Translations under genes and position numbers: made by a program
In this document: positions 1-9,795 of the stretch, in pieces
Position numbering within the stretch: position 1 is the stretch's first letter
Layout of the letters: the number at the start of each line of letters is the position of its first letter
The notes under the pieces: model-generated
The model's input: only the letters and a program-made list of their open reading frames with translations
Database searches by the model: none
Told to the model about the DNA's origin: nothing
From: DASUGC01 sp035606665
GTDB taxonomy: Bacteria > Acidobacteriota > Vicinamibacteria > Vicinamibacterales > SCN-69-37
DNA length: 64,000 nucleotides
NCBI GenBank assembly: GCA_035606665.1
Contig: DATNEY010000027.1
Span: 62,001-126,000 of the forward strand
Direction of reading: 5' to 3'

Positions 1-852
1 ATGCGTCCCGCGGTCCGTCATCGCCCGCGTAAGCGCTTCGGCCAGCACTTTCTCGCGCCTGCGTGGGCGCAGAAGATCGTCGCGGCGATCGCTCCCGCGC
101 CGGGCGACGTGCTCCTCGAGATCGGTCCGGGCGCAGGCGCCCTCACGAAGCCGCTCGCCGCGACTGGCGTGCCGATCCTTGCGGTGGAAGTCGATCGGGA
201 TCTCGTCGCCGCGCTGGCGCCGCAAGTGCCGCCGAACGTGACGATCGTCAGCGGAGACATCATGACTATCGATGTCGTGCCGTATCTCTACGGACTGGGC
301 TCCCAGCAATCGCCGCTCAACGCCGGCCCCCAGCCGTCCCGGCGGGTCCGTGTCGTCGGTAACCTCCCGTACAACCTGACCAGTCCAATCCTCTTCAGGC
401 TCGTGAAACTACAGGAACAGCACGGTGTGTTCTTCGACGCCACGCTGATGGTACAGCGTGAAGTGGCCGACCGTTTGGCCGCGCGGCCGCGCTCGAAGGA
501 CTACGGCGTGCTGACGATCACGATGCAACTGGCCGGGAAGATGGAGAAACTGCTGACCCTCCCGCCCGGTGCGTTCAAGCCGGCGCCGAAGGTCTGGTCA
601 TCGGTGGTCCGTCTGCGATTCGGACCACCGCCAGTGCGCATCGCGGATCGGGCCCTCTTCGAGAAGGTCGTCAAGGCCGCCTTCGGCCAGCGCCGAAAAA
701 CCCTCGCCAACTGTCTCAGAGGTCTGGTAAAGCAACCGGACGATGTGCTCGACGGTGCCGGCATCGACCCTCGCCGCCGGGCGGAGACGCTCAGCCTCGA
801 AGAACTGGCGCGCCTGACCACGCAGTGCGCCGGGGCGTTGAAGCTGCGATAG
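1..852 (+). CDS. rsmA: 16S rRNA (adenine-N6)-dimethyltransferase RsmA/KsgA
   Basis: This enzyme dimethylates two adjacent adenines in the 3'-terminal helix 45 of 16S rRNA, using S-adenosylmethionine, during late assembly of the 30S subunit. The 283-residue protein has the normal family length. The N-terminal RFGQHFL signature (about residues 12-18), the SAM-binding LEIGPGAGALT (39-49) and the catalytic NLPYN (121-125) are all present. The ATG is the first base of the window, so an upstream extension cannot be excluded, but the N-terminus looks complete. The next gene follows after 15 bases on the same strand. Confidence 0.96.
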   Translation: MRPAVRHRPRKRFGQHFLAPAWAQKIVAAIAPAPGDVLLEIGPGAGALTKPLAATGVPILAVEVDRDLVAALAPQVPPNVTIVSGDIMTIDVVPYLYGLGSQQSPLNAGPQPSRRVRVVGNLPYNLTSPILFRLVKLQEQHGVFFDATLMVQREVADRLAARPRSKDYGVLTITMQLAGKMEKLLTLPPGAFKPAPKVWSSVVRLRFGPPPVRIADRALFEKVVKAAFGQRRKTLANCLRGLVKQPDDVLDGAGIDPRRRAETLSLEELARLTTQCAGALKLR

Positions 853-867
853 ATGTGAGGACCTGAC

Positions 868-2001
868 ATGGGTCTCAAGGCCACAGCCGTCGTCGCGCTC
901 GCCCTTGCCGCGGCGGTCGTGCTGCGCGCAGGCACCGGGCAGACCTCGACTCCCTACGACTGGCGATTGCCGTCGTGGCTCCAGCCGCCACCGGTCCCTG
1001 CGGACAATCCGATGTCCGTGGCCAAGGTGGCACTCGGCCGGCACCTCTTCTATGACAAGCGACTGTCGGGCAACGGCAGACAGTCGTGCGCGAGTTGCCA
1101 CCAGCAGGACAAGGCGTTCACGGATGGCCTGGCGCTCGGCGTCGGCTCGACCGGGCAGCGGCATCCACGCGGGAGCATGAGCCTTGTCAACGTGGGCTAC
1201 GCCGTCACGCTCACCTGGAATAACCCCCGGACGCGGCTGCTCGAAGATCAGGCGCTGGTGCCAATGTACGGCGATCATCCAGTCGAACTCGGACTCGATC
1301 GGGGAAACAAGTGGATGCAGGCGATCGAACAAGACCGGTCGTACCGGTCGATGTTCAGTTCGGCGTTTCCCGGCGAACCGGTCAGCGCGCCGAATGTCGT
1401 GAAGGCCCTCGCCGCATTCGAGCGCAGCATCGTGTCGATGCGATCGCCGTACGACCGCTACCATTTCGGACACGATGACGCGGCCGTCGGCGAGGCCGCG
1501 AAGCGCGGCGAGGTGCTGTTTTTCAGCGCAAGAGTCGCCTGCTTCAGCTGTCATGGGGGAAAGCACTTCTCCCTGGACATGGGCCGGGAGGGATATCTTC
1601 CGCCGCCGGTCTTCCACAACACGGGGCTCTACAACCTGGCTGGGCAGTATTCCTATCCGGCTTCAAACCTCGGACTCTATGAGTCGACGAAGGATCCGCG
1701 CGACGTCGGAAAGTTCAAACCCCCGACGCTGCGGAACATTGAGGTAACCGCGCCCTATATGCACGACGGGAGCGTCGCGACTCTGGAGGAAGCCATCGAC
1801 CACTACGCGGCCGGCGGCAGGACGATCTTCAAGGGGCCCTACGCCGGGATCGGTCGCGACAACCCCAATAAGAGCGCCCCGCTCCGCGGCTTCCCATTGA
1901 CGCCCGCGGATCGCGCCGACCTCATCGAGTTCCTGAAGGCCCTGACGGACGTGGAACTGCTGCGAGACCCGAGATTCTCGGACCCTCGAGCCAGGAAGTA
2001 G
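868..2001 (+). CDS. Di-haem cytochrome c peroxidase / MauG family protein, exported
   Basis: A periplasmic di-haem protein that by family would reduce hydrogen peroxide or carry out MauG-like oxidations. A hydrophobic N-terminal stretch (about residues 4-20) looks like a signal peptide. Two c-type haem sites, CASCH (74-78) and CFSCH (225-229), are spaced as in this family. The late PYMHDGS segment is the usual surrounding of the second haem's distal ligand. A GAGG ribosome site lies 7 bases before the ATG. Length (377 aa) is normal. Sequence alone cannot separate a true peroxidase from a MauG-like enzyme. Confidence 0.9.
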   Translation: MGLKATAVVALALAAAVVLRAGTGQTSTPYDWRLPSWLQPPPVPADNPMSVAKVALGRHLFYDKRLSGNGRQSCASCHQQDKAFTDGLALGVGSTGQRHPRGSMSLVNVGYAVTLTWNNPRTRLLEDQALVPMYGDHPVELGLDRGNKWMQAIEQDRSYRSMFSSAFPGEPVSAPNVVKALAAFERSIVSMRSPYDRYHFGHDDAAVGEAAKRGEVLFFSARVACFSCHGGKHFSLDMGREGYLPPPVFHNTGLYNLAGQYSYPASNLGLYESTKDPRDVGKFKPPTLRNIEVTAPYMHDGSVATLEEAIDHYAAGGRTIFKGPYAGIGRDNPNKSAPLRGFPLTPADRADLIEFLKALTDVELLRDPRFSDPRARK

Positions 2002-2242
2002 CGGCCCGCGGCGGCCGCGCTTGACTCGAGGCGCCAAAGCCAGCCTGTGCTATAGTTTGCGCCAGTTTTCCAGCCTGTTTTCGGGTCTTCCCAGCGACCC
2101 AATGGGCCGGGCACTACAGGCCGAGTACGGCGCACCCGCGCCGCGGCTGACGATCGCCGGTGAGCTCCGCTTGCCCGGTCGCCGTGTCCGGAAGCCGGAA
2201 GTCGCGTAAGCGAACTTCCGGAAAAAAGGACGAACGGCAGCG
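2002..2242. other. Intergenic region before RNase J with a possible promoter
   Basis: No convincing gene is seen in these 241 bases. A TTGACT at 2021-2026 and a TATAGT at 2051-2056 look like promoter boxes for the gene at 2243, but they are 24 bases apart, too far for one normal housekeeping promoter. The TATAGT is preceded by TGTGC and may work with another -35 box. A purine-rich AAAAAAGGA (2222-2230) could be the ribosome site for the TTG start at 2243. Confidence 0.35.
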
Positions 2243-3922
2243 TTGAAGCAATCCGCAGGTGTCTCCAGCAGCGCCGGAGTGGACATCGTTCCGCTTGGCG
2301 GGATTGGCGAGTTCGGCATGAACATGCTGCTCGTCACCTGCGGGGATACCGCTCTGCTCATCGATGCCGGCGTGATGTTCCCGGAGCCAGAGCTCTTCGG
2401 CGTCGATCTGGTGATTCCAGACTTCTCGGCGTTGGACGCCTGGCGCGGCCGCATCAAGGCTCTTGTCCTGACCCACGGTCATGAAGACCACATCGGCGCG
2501 GTGCCGCACGTGGTCGCGCGCGTCGACGGGCCCGTCTATGGTTCGCCGTTCACGCTCGCGCTGCTGGAACCCAAGCTCGAGGAACACGACATCGACATGC
2601 GAGGCCGGCTGGTGCCGGTCAAGCCGCGGCAACGCGTGGACGTTGGCCCGTTCACGCTGGAATTCATCAGGGTGACGCACAGCCTCCCGGATTGTCTCGC
2701 CGTGGCGATTCACTCGCCCGCCGGCGTGATTCTTCACACTGGCGACTTCAAGATCGATCAAACACCGCTCGACGGTGAGTGCTTCGATCTTCACCGCTTC
2801 GCCGAGCTGGGCACCCAAGGCGTGCTCGCGCTGCTGTCCGACAGCACGAATGCGGATCGTCGCGGAGTCACCGGCTCCGAGCGCGAGGTCGTCGAGGGCT
2901 TCGAGGAAATCTTCGCGAGTGCAACCGGGAAAGTGCTGGTCACGACGTTTTCCACCAGCATCTACCGTCTGCAGCTGCTCTCCGACCTGGCGGAGCAGTT
3001 CGACCGCAAGGTCGCGTTCGTCGGCCGCGGCATGCAGCACAACTCACAGATTGCGATGCGGCTGGGCCTGCTCAAGCTGCGGCCCGGCGTCGAAATCCGC
3101 GACAGCGACGTCCGCGACTATGAGGCGGACGAGGTGCTATGCCTGTGCACGGGCTCCCAGGGAGAGCCGCCTGCCGCGCTGCCGCGCATCGCCATCAATG
3201 ACCACCGTTATGTCTCGCTGGATAAAGGGGATACGGTCGTCTTTTCAGCACGGAGCATCCCGGGCAACGAAAAGTCCATCGCGCGGGTCATGAATCACGT
3301 GGCCCGCCGGGGCGCTGAGGTCGTGACCGACTCCGACCGGCACATCCACGTCTCCGGGCACGCCAGCGCCGAGGAGCAGAAACTCGTCCTGAGCCTGGTC
3401 AGACCGCGCTACTTCGTGCCGATACATGGTGAATATCGCCAGCTGGCCCGGCATGCCGCTATGGCTCCAATGGTTTGCCCCGATACCGCCGTCCTGATGC
3501 TCGAGGCTGGGGACGTCCTTCGCTTCGATGCGGAGGGCGCCCGGGTCGTCGACCGGCTCCCGGCCGGCCGGGTGCTCATCGACGGCACGCGCACTGGGGA
3601 AATCGGCGACGAGGTGCTGCGCGACCGGCGTCATCTCGCGGGTGACGGGCTCGTCGTGACGATTGTGGCCATCAGCAGCCAGACCGGAGCGCTCGAGCAG
3701 ACACCGTCGATCGTCACGCGCGGTCTCGCCGCGGACGCACGCCACGAGGCCATGCTCCGCGACGCGCCGCGCATGCTCGAGGAGTCCATCGCGTCGGCGT
3801 CGCGCGAGGAGCGCACCGATCCGGGGCTGCTCAAGGAACGTATTCGTCAGGAAATGCAGCGCCTGTTCAAGAAGCGCGCGGGCCGGCGGCCCCTGGTGCT
3901 GCCAGTTGTCATGGAAGTGTGA
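2243..3922 (+). CDS. rnj: Ribonuclease J (metallo-beta-lactamase/beta-CASP)
   Basis: RNase J combines 5'-3' exonuclease and endonuclease activity in mRNA decay and rRNA maturation. The metallo-beta-lactamase zinc motif HGHEDH is at residues 78-83. LPLGGIGEFG-like residues lie near the N-terminus, a THSLPD segment follows, and the beta-CASP part carries HVSGHA and HGEYR motifs. Length (559 aa) is typical. The start is TTG: an in-frame stop at 2207-2209 leaves no ATG or GTG, and the first internal ATG would delete the conserved N-terminal strand. The stop codon overlaps the upstream edge of the ftsK reading frame. Confidence 0.95.
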   Translation: MKQSAGVSSSAGVDIVPLGGIGEFGMNMLLVTCGDTALLIDAGVMFPEPELFGVDLVIPDFSALDAWRGRIKALVLTHGHEDHIGAVPHVVARVDGPVYGSPFTLALLEPKLEEHDIDMRGRLVPVKPRQRVDVGPFTLEFIRVTHSLPDCLAVAIHSPAGVILHTGDFKIDQTPLDGECFDLHRFAELGTQGVLALLSDSTNADRRGVTGSEREVVEGFEEIFASATGKVLVTTFSTSIYRLQLLSDLAEQFDRKVAFVGRGMQHNSQIAMRLGLLKLRPGVEIRDSDVRDYEADEVLCLCTGSQGEPPAALPRIAINDHRYVSLDKGDTVVFSARSIPGNEKSIARVMNHVARRGAEVVTDSDRHIHVSGHASAEEQKLVLSLVRPRYFVPIHGEYRQLARHAAMAPMVCPDTAVLMLEAGDVLRFDAEGARVVDRLPAGRVLIDGTRTGEIGDEVLRDRRHLAGDGLVVTIVAISSQTGALEQTPSIVTRGLAADARHEAMLRDAPRMLEESIASASREERTDPGLLKERIRQEMQRLFKKRAGRRPLVLPVVMEV

Positions 3923-3933
3923 GGAGCGTCGTC

Positions 3934-6264
3934 TTGGCCGATTCCGCAGTCTCCCGTCGTCTGAGTGAAATCACCGGTGTGGCGTTGTTCGCCGCAACGC
4001 TGCTGTGGCTCATCGCGTTGGTCAGCTATTCCTCCTCCGATCCCGCGTGGTTCTTCAACAGCCTCTCCGCGGCCTCGCCACAGAACTTCGCCGGCCGCGT
4101 CGGCGCCTTCATCGCCGAGGCGGCGTTCCAGCTCGTGGGCTACTCCGCGTACCTGATTCCGGTGATGCTGGGCTATCTCGCGTGGCACTACTTCTGGTGC
4201 ACGAAGATCGATGCCGGCTACACGAAGCTCATCGGGATCGCGATGCTGTTCGGCAGCGTGGCCGGACTGCTCGATCTGGCCTCCCGGCCGTTCGACACGA
4301 GCGCGTTGCACTTCCAGACGGGCGGCGTCGTCGGCAACGCGATCGCGAACCTCTGTGCTGCGCTCCTGAACCGGACGGGCGCGGCGATTCTGCTCTGCAC
4401 GGTCCTGGCTTTCTCCGTTCTGCTGTCCACCCAGATGTCCCTCGGCGCCGCGTTCACGCGGGTGGCGCTGCGCGTCCGGAACCGGCCGTCGCTGCTGGAT
4501 CGCTACCGTGGCTGGCGCGACGAACGTGCGCGCGCCAAGGAACGCCAGATGGTGGTGGAGAAACATCTGAAGAAAGCCGGCAAGGACAAGGCGCCCGAGA
4601 TCGCCAGCAAGGCCGCCGAAGCCGCCGAGAAGCTACGCTCCGCCCGCTTGCGGCCCTCACCGGATGAAGATGATGACGAGGACGAGGCCCCGGCGGTGAA
4701 GCCCGGACCGAAAGCGGCCGCGCCCGCGATTCGGCGGCAGGCCCCGGTCCCGCAGCCCCTGCCCCTCGAGAACGACGACACCGCAAAGGCGCCGGCGGAG
4801 CGCAAGAAAGGCGGCTACGTTTTGCCGCCCGTCACGCTGCTCGACGCGTCGAAGGACCAGCGCAAGATCGATGAGCGCGATTTGATGGACGCGGCGCGCC
4901 TGCTCGAGGAGAAATGCCGCGAGTTCAGCGTCGAAGGCACCGTGGTCCAGATCCATCCGGGCCCAGTCGTCACGACCTACGAGTTCAAGCCAGATGCTGG
5001 CGTGAAGTACAGCCGCATCACCGGTCTCGCCGACGACCTGTGCCTGGCCATGAAGGCCGAGTCCATTCTCATCGATCGGATCCCGGGCAAGTCGACGGTC
5101 GGCATCCAGATTCCGAATCCGCACCGCGAAGCCATCACGTTGAGAGAGCTCCTCGAAACGGACGTGTTTGCGCGTGCCAGTTCGAAACTCACGATGGCGC
5201 TCGGCAAGACCATCCACGGCGAGCCGTTCATCAGCGACATGTCCACGATGCCGCATCTGCTGATCGCCGGATCGACCGGCGCCGGCAAGTCGGTCAGCGT
5301 CAACGCGATGATCAGCAGCATCCTGTTCCGCTGCACGGCCGACGACGTGCGCTTCATCATGATCGACCCGAAGCGACTCGAGCTCGGGATGTACGAGGAC
5401 ATTCCTCACCTGCTCACTCCGGTCGTGGTCGATCCGAAGCAGGCCGCGAACGCGCTGCGCTGGGGCGTGCGCGAAATGGAAGAGCGCTACAAGACCCTCG
5501 CGGCGCACGGCGTCCGCAACATCGATCAGTACAACCGCAACATCAAGGCGGCGATCGCCGAGGGCGGCGGCAAGGGTGAAGACGGCGTCGAGCTGAAGAC
5601 GATGCCTTACATCGTCGTCATCATCGATGAGCTGGCCGACCTGATGATGGCGGCGGGCCGCGAGGTGGAAGAGTCCATCGCGCGCATCGCGCAGATGGCG
5701 CGCGCCGTCGGCATCCATCTGATCCTGGCAACCCAGCGTCCGTCCGTGGATGTCATCACTGGCCTGATCAAGGCCAACCTCCCGGCGCGCATCGCGTTCC
5801 GCGTGGCGTCGAAGATCGATTCGCGCACGATTCTCGACGGCAACGGCGCCGAGCAGCTCCTGGGCAAAGGCGACATGCTCTATCTGCCGCCGGCATCCTC
5901 GCGGTTCGTCCGCATTCACGGGCCGTACATCTCCGAACAGGAAACGGCGCGGCTCTGCAGCTTCCTCAGGAAGCAGGGCAAGCCGGTGTACGACCGCACG
6001 ATCACGGCCGAAGAGAAGGCGGGCCCCGAGAAACTGGAGTTCGAGAAGGATGAGCTGTTCGACGAGGCCGCGCGCATCGTCGTCTCGAGCGGCCAGGCAT
6101 CAATCTCCTACCTTCAGCGCCGGCTTCGGATTGGATTCAGCCGCGCAGCGCGGTTGATCGACATGATGGAAATGGACGGCGTGGTCTCCCCTGCCGCCGG
6201 CGGCAAGCGGGAGGTACTCGTGGATCAGAACTACTTCGCGGAAGTCGATGCCCAGTTGAAGTGA
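3934..6264 (+). CDS. ftsK: DNA translocase FtsK
   Basis: FtsK pumps DNA through the closing septum and coordinates chromosome dimer resolution. Hydrophobic N-terminal helices (within about residues 10-180) anchor it in the membrane. A charged, Pro/Ala-rich linker (about 185-290) is short compared with E. coli FtsK. The motor has Walker A GSTGAGKS (446-453) and Walker B IIDELADLM (about 562-570). The C-terminal gamma winged helix, which reads KOPS sites, covers about the last 70 residues. I chose TTG 3934 because GAGGAG (3921-3926) sits 7 bases upstream; a GTG at 3919 overlapping the RNase J stop is the alternative and would add 5 residues. Confidence 0.95.
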   Translation: MADSAVSRRLSEITGVALFAATLLWLIALVSYSSSDPAWFFNSLSAASPQNFAGRVGAFIAEAAFQLVGYSAYLIPVMLGYLAWHYFWCTKIDAGYTKLIGIAMLFGSVAGLLDLASRPFDTSALHFQTGGVVGNAIANLCAALLNRTGAAILLCTVLAFSVLLSTQMSLGAAFTRVALRVRNRPSLLDRYRGWRDERARAKERQMVVEKHLKKAGKDKAPEIASKAAEAAEKLRSARLRPSPDEDDDEDEAPAVKPGPKAAAPAIRRQAPVPQPLPLENDDTAKAPAERKKGGYVLPPVTLLDASKDQRKIDERDLMDAARLLEEKCREFSVEGTVVQIHPGPVVTTYEFKPDAGVKYSRITGLADDLCLAMKAESILIDRIPGKSTVGIQIPNPHREAITLRELLETDVFARASSKLTMALGKTIHGEPFISDMSTMPHLLIAGSTGAGKSVSVNAMISSILFRCTADDVRFIMIDPKRLELGMYEDIPHLLTPVVVDPKQAANALRWGVREMEERYKTLAAHGVRNIDQYNRNIKAAIAEGGGKGEDGVELKTMPYIVVIIDELADLMMAAGREVEESIARIAQMARAVGIHLILATQRPSVDVITGLIKANLPARIAFRVASKIDSRTILDGNGAEQLLGKGDMLYLPPASSRFVRIHGPYISEQETARLCSFLRKQGKPVYDRTITAEEKAGPEKLEFEKDELFDEAARIVVSSGQASISYLQRRLRIGFSRAARLIDMMEMDGVVSPAAGGKREVLVDQNYFAEVDAQLK

Positions 6265-6267
6265 CTT

Positions 6268-7986
6268 ATGCGAACACAGCCATCACTCCCCCGTCGACCC
6301 CGGCGTCTCGTCACCCTGGCCGGAGCATGCGCGATCGTGCTGCTCGCACCCGCGGCCGCCGGCGCACAGACCGCGGCGCTCGCGTTCGAGCGCGCGCAGC
6401 AACTCGAGCAAGACGCACCCACTGCCTCGCCGCAGACCGTTGAGGCGTTGCGCAAGATCGCGAGGACGTACGAAGCGATCGCGTACAAGCACCCGGTCAG
6501 CGGGTACTCCGACAACGCGCTCTGGCAGGCGGCCGGGCTTTTCGAAAAGGTCTACGAACAGAGCAAGCTCGATCGCGATCGCGATGCCGCCACGAAGGAC
6601 CTCACGTGGCTCCAGCGCGAATACCCGCACAGCCCGTTCGCGAAGCAGGTAGCTGCGAAGATTGCGGCGCTCACAGCCGCACCCGCGACGACCACGGCGC
6701 CAGCGGCCTCCGCGCCCTCCGCTCCGCCTCCTCCGGCAATTCCTCCGCGGCCTCCGGTCTCACCGGGCACCTCGCTCACCATTAAGGACGTCTCGCTCAG
6801 CACTCTCCCGAGAGGCGACCGACTCACTATCGAGCTCTCAGGCGAAGCACCATTCACGGGCGAGCGCGTGAGCAATCCCGATCGGGTGTTCTTCGACTTC
6901 CCCAATGCATCCACCGCGGCCTCGGTTGCCGCGAAGGTCCGCCAGATGCATTCGCCGCTCATCAAGGCCATCCGTGTTGGTGAGCCCAGCAAGGGCGTGA
7001 CACGTGTCGTCCTCGAACTGGCCAGCGAGCCGCGATACAGCACCTTCCCGCTGTACGATCCGTTCCGGCTCATCGTCGACGTCGAGTCGACGGCTGCGCT
7101 CTCGACCGGCCCGTCAACCGACACGTCCCCCGCTCCCAGGACGCCGTCCCCGAATCCATCGGCCAGTACGGTTCCGGCCGTGGCAGAAGTCACTCCGTCG
7201 TCTGCGCTGCCTCCGCCGGCGCCACCAGCTACGACGCAGAAGGGCGGGTACTCGCTGTCCCGTCAACTTGGTCTTCGGGTCTCTCGCGTCGTCATTGACG
7301 CCGGGCACGGCGGCCACGATCCGGGCGCGCAGTCGAATGGCGTGACCGAAGCGGAACTGGTACTCGACGTCGCGCTGCGTCTCGAGAAGCTTCTCAGCCA
7401 GATGCCCGGCGTCGAAGTGATCCTCACGCGCCGGACTAATGAGTTCATTCCGCTCGAGGAGCGCACGGCGATTGCGAACCGGGAGAACGCCGATCTCTTC
7501 CTCTCGATTCACGCCAACGCGCACCGTCAGGCGGCCATCCGCGGCATCGAAAGCTACGTCCTGAACTTCGCAATGAACGACGAGGCCGAGGCGGTTGCCG
7601 CACGCGAAAACGCGACGTCCGGCCAGACGATGGGGACGCTGCCGGCGATCGTGAAGGCCATATCGCTCAACAACAAGCTGACTGAATCCAGGGAGCTCGC
7701 CAGTCAGCTGCAGACGGCCCTGATCCGGCGGCTCCGATCGCAGTCAACCGGTGTCAAAGACCTTGGTGTGAAGCAGGCCCCGTTTGTGGTCCTGATTGGC
7801 GCCCAGATGCCGAGCGTGCTCACGGAGATCGCGTTCCTGACCAACCGGCCCGAATCCGCCCTGCTCAAGCAGGCGGCCTACCGGCAGCAGATCGCACAGG
7901 CGCTGAAGGATGGCGTGGTGCGATACCAGGAGTCACTCAAGAAGGTCACGACGGTCGCCGTGCGGGAGCGCGATCCGCGGCAGTAG
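6268..7986 (+). CDS. amiC: N-acetylmuramoyl-L-alanine amidase with AMIN domain (AmiC-like)
   Basis: A secreted zinc amidase that cuts the stem peptide from MurNAc, normally at the division septum. After a signal peptide (about residues 12-34) come a helical TPR-like region (about 35-135), a Pro/Ala linker, an AMIN targeting domain (about 170-275), a second Pro/Ala linker, and the Amidase_3 catalytic domain (about 340-560). Zinc ligands fit His347 (DAGHGGHDPG), Glu361 and His415 (IHANAH); the catalytic Glu lies in LTEIAFLTN. It starts 4 bases after ftsK, which fits a joint division role. Confidence 0.93.
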   Translation: MRTQPSLPRRPRRLVTLAGACAIVLLAPAAAGAQTAALAFERAQQLEQDAPTASPQTVEALRKIARTYEAIAYKHPVSGYSDNALWQAAGLFEKVYEQSKLDRDRDAATKDLTWLQREYPHSPFAKQVAAKIAALTAAPATTTAPAASAPSAPPPPAIPPRPPVSPGTSLTIKDVSLSTLPRGDRLTIELSGEAPFTGERVSNPDRVFFDFPNASTAASVAAKVRQMHSPLIKAIRVGEPSKGVTRVVLELASEPRYSTFPLYDPFRLIVDVESTAALSTGPSTDTSPAPRTPSPNPSASTVPAVAEVTPSSALPPPAPPATTQKGGYSLSRQLGLRVSRVVIDAGHGGHDPGAQSNGVTEAELVLDVALRLEKLLSQMPGVEVILTRRTNEFIPLEERTAIANRENADLFLSIHANAHRQAAIRGIESYVLNFAMNDEAEAVAARENATSGQTMGTLPAIVKAISLNNKLTESRELASQLQTALIRRLRSQSTGVKDLGVKQAPFVVLIGAQMPSVLTEIAFLTNRPESALLKQAAYRQQIAQALKDGVVRYQESLKKVTTVAVRERDPRQ

Positions 7987-8007
7987 ACTGGGCAGTAAGG
8001 AAGGCGC

Positions 8008-8253
8008 GTGCAACAGCCGAAGCAGGACGCATTCGTCGTCACCGTCGTCAGAGAACCGGAAAAGGAAATGACGGTGCCCGAGCTCGTGATCGGTTCGCTC
8101 GGGATCGCGGGATCGCTGCTCCTTTTGGCGCTCGTGCTCGGTGCGATCGCGGGCGGCTGGCTCGTGATCTGGAATCGTTTCCGGCCCGCGAGCCGGCGTC
8201 ATCTCCCGCCGGTCAGGCCCGGATTCACTGACGCGGGACTCCCCCCGACATAG
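8008..8253 (+). CDS. Small single-pass membrane protein, unknown function
   Basis: An 81-residue protein with a polar N-terminus, one long hydrophobic segment (about residues 28-55) and a basic, Pro-rich tail, predicted to sit in the inner membrane. The start is GTG with AAGGA (7997-8001) 6 bases upstream. Its 3' end overlaps the 3' end of the convergent pepA by 29 bases. Family not recognised. It follows amiC on the same strand after 21 bases and may be co-transcribed. Confidence 0.6.
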   Translation: MQQPKQDAFVVTVVREPEKEMTVPELVIGSLGIAGSLLLLALVLGAIAGGWLVIWNRFRPASRRHLPPVRPGFTDAGLPPT

Positions 8254-9742
8254 CGATCTCCGTCAGCGTTCGCACGGCCACGCCCGTTGCCCCCTTGGGC
8301 TGGTGCGGTTCCTTCGACTCCGACCACGCGGTTCCCGCGATGTCCAGGTGCGCCCAGGGGCCGTCGCCGGAAAACTCGCGCAGGAATGCGGCCGCCGTGA
8401 TCGTCCCGCCGGGCCGGCCCGCTGAATTGATCATGTCGGCGATGTCGCTGCGCAACTGCTCCTTGGCTTCTTCGTAGATCGGAAGCTCCCAGAGACGATC
8501 TCCCGCAATTGCCCCCATCCGTCCGACGCGCTCGATCCACTCCTGCGGCTGTCCGAGCAGCCCCGTCACGTGACGTCCGAGCGCAATCGTCACGGCGCCG
8601 GTGAGCGTCGCTACGTCCACGAGATGCGTGCAGCCCAGCTGCTGCGCGTACCAGAGGGCGTCCCCGAGAATCAGCCGGCCCTCGGCGTCGGTGTTGATCA
8701 CCTCAACCGTCTTGCCGCTCGCGCCACGAAGCACGTCGCCCGGCCGGATGGCCCGGCCGCCGACCATGTTCTCCGCCGACGGGATGACGGCAATCGTCCG
8801 GAACTTTCCGCCGAGGCGCGCCACCGCGATCATCGCCGCCGCCACGGCCGCGGCGCCCGACATGTCGCTTTTCATGCGCTCCATGCCGTCTGCCGGCTTG
8901 ATCGACACACCGCCGGTGTCGAATGTCACTCCCTTGCCGATGAGTCCGATGACCGGCGACGCGGGCGCGCCGGCAGGATCGTGGCGCAGCACGATGAGCC
9001 TCGGAGGTGACGCACTGCCCTGGCCCACGCCGAGAAGGAGATTCATGCCCAGCTTGGCGATGGCCTGCTCATCGAGCACTTCGGCCTTGAGTCCTGCGGG
9101 ACCGGCTGCCTCCGCGATGCGGCGCGCCAGCTCCGCCGGGGGCAACACGTTCGCCGGCTCGTTGGCGAGCGTCCGCGCAAAATTTGCGGACTCGGAGATG
9201 ACCTTGCCGCGCTCGACCGCGGCGGAAAGATCGGCGGCCACCGCGCCCGGCGCAACGATCGACACGCTCGCGAGCACAGGCGGCTTGTTTGTCGTCTCCT
9301 GCCGGTAGGACGCGCCCTCGAACTCGGTCGAGACCAAGCCGTCGGCCAGGTGCTGAGCGGCCGTCGCCACGTCAACCCCGCCTCGAATCACTGCTGCGGC
9401 CGACGCCACGCGGTATTTCCTGGCGGCGTAACCGCACGTGGCGCCGACTCGGCGGAGCCGCTCGGGCGTCGCCTCCGCAACCGGACCGGCGCCGACGAAC
9501 GCAAGCCGGCCTGCGCTGCAGCCGCCCCTTGCCGGCGTCACGAACACCTCGTAGAGACCCGCGCTGAACTCCTTCGACGCCCGCGCGCGCTCGAGGTCGC
9601 CGCCGGTCGCGCTGGCGATCCAGGCGAGATCCGCGATGGTGTCCTTATCGCTAAAGACTGGAATGAAGAGAACGTCGACCGCCACCTTCGCGGCGTCGTC
9701 AACAAGCGCTTTATACAGAGGTTTCGGCTCCGCCAATGTCAT
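8225..9742 (-). CDS. pepA: Leucyl aminopeptidase (M17)
   Basis: A cytosolic two-metal aminopeptidase that removes N-terminal residues from peptides. The C-terminal catalytic domain carries the metal-binding GKGVTFDTGG and NTDAEGRL signatures of M17 peptidases, with the Lys and Asp/Glu ligands intact. The N-terminal third is the variable M17 domain. Length (505 aa) is normal. ATG is preceded by GAGGGTGG. It lies 53 bases downstream of the acetoacetyl-CoA synthetase on the same strand and may have its own promoter. Confidence 0.95.
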   Translation of the reverse strand: MTLAEPKPLYKALVDDAAKVAVDVLFIPVFSDKDTIADLAWIASATGGDLERARASKEFSAGLYEVFVTPARGGCSAGRLAFVGAGPVAEATPERLRRVGATCGYAARKYRVASAAAVIRGGVDVATAAQHLADGLVSTEFEGASYRQETTNKPPVLASVSIVAPGAVAADLSAAVERGKVISESANFARTLANEPANVLPPAELARRIAEAAGPAGLKAEVLDEQAIAKLGMNLLLGVGQGSASPPRLIVLRHDPAGAPASPVIGLIGKGVTFDTGGVSIKPADGMERMKSDMSGAAAVAAAMIAVARLGGKFRTIAVIPSAENMVGGRAIRPGDVLRGASGKTVEVINTDAEGRLILGDALWYAQQLGCTHLVDVATLTGAVTIALGRHVTGLLGQPQEWIERVGRMGAIAGDRLWELPIYEEAKEQLRSDIADMINSAGRPGGTITAAAFLREFSGDGPWAHLDIAGTAWSESKEPHQPKGATGVAVRTLTEIAMSGGVPRQ

Positions 9743-9763
9743 CCACCCTCAGGCAAACGGGCA

Positions 9764-9769
9764 ATCATA
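9764..9769 (-). promoter_or_regulatory. Possible -10 box of pepA
   Basis: The minus strand reads TATGAT here, 21 bases upstream of the pepA ATG, inside the short gap after the acetoacetyl-CoA synthetase stop. No good -35 box is visible at the right distance, so this is weak. Confidence 0.25.
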
Positions 9770-9795
9770 CCCCAGCCGCGCGCGCCTTCCGGGCG

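Noticed and set aside
2021..2209. 62-residue frame before RNase J
   Set aside because: No ribosome site, no domain, and it overlaps likely promoter boxes.
4657..5919. 420-residue open frame on the minus strand inside ftsK
   Set aside because: It is a shadow of a GC-rich gene on the other strand: no family motifs, Arg/His/Asp-rich composition, and ftsK fully explains the DNA.
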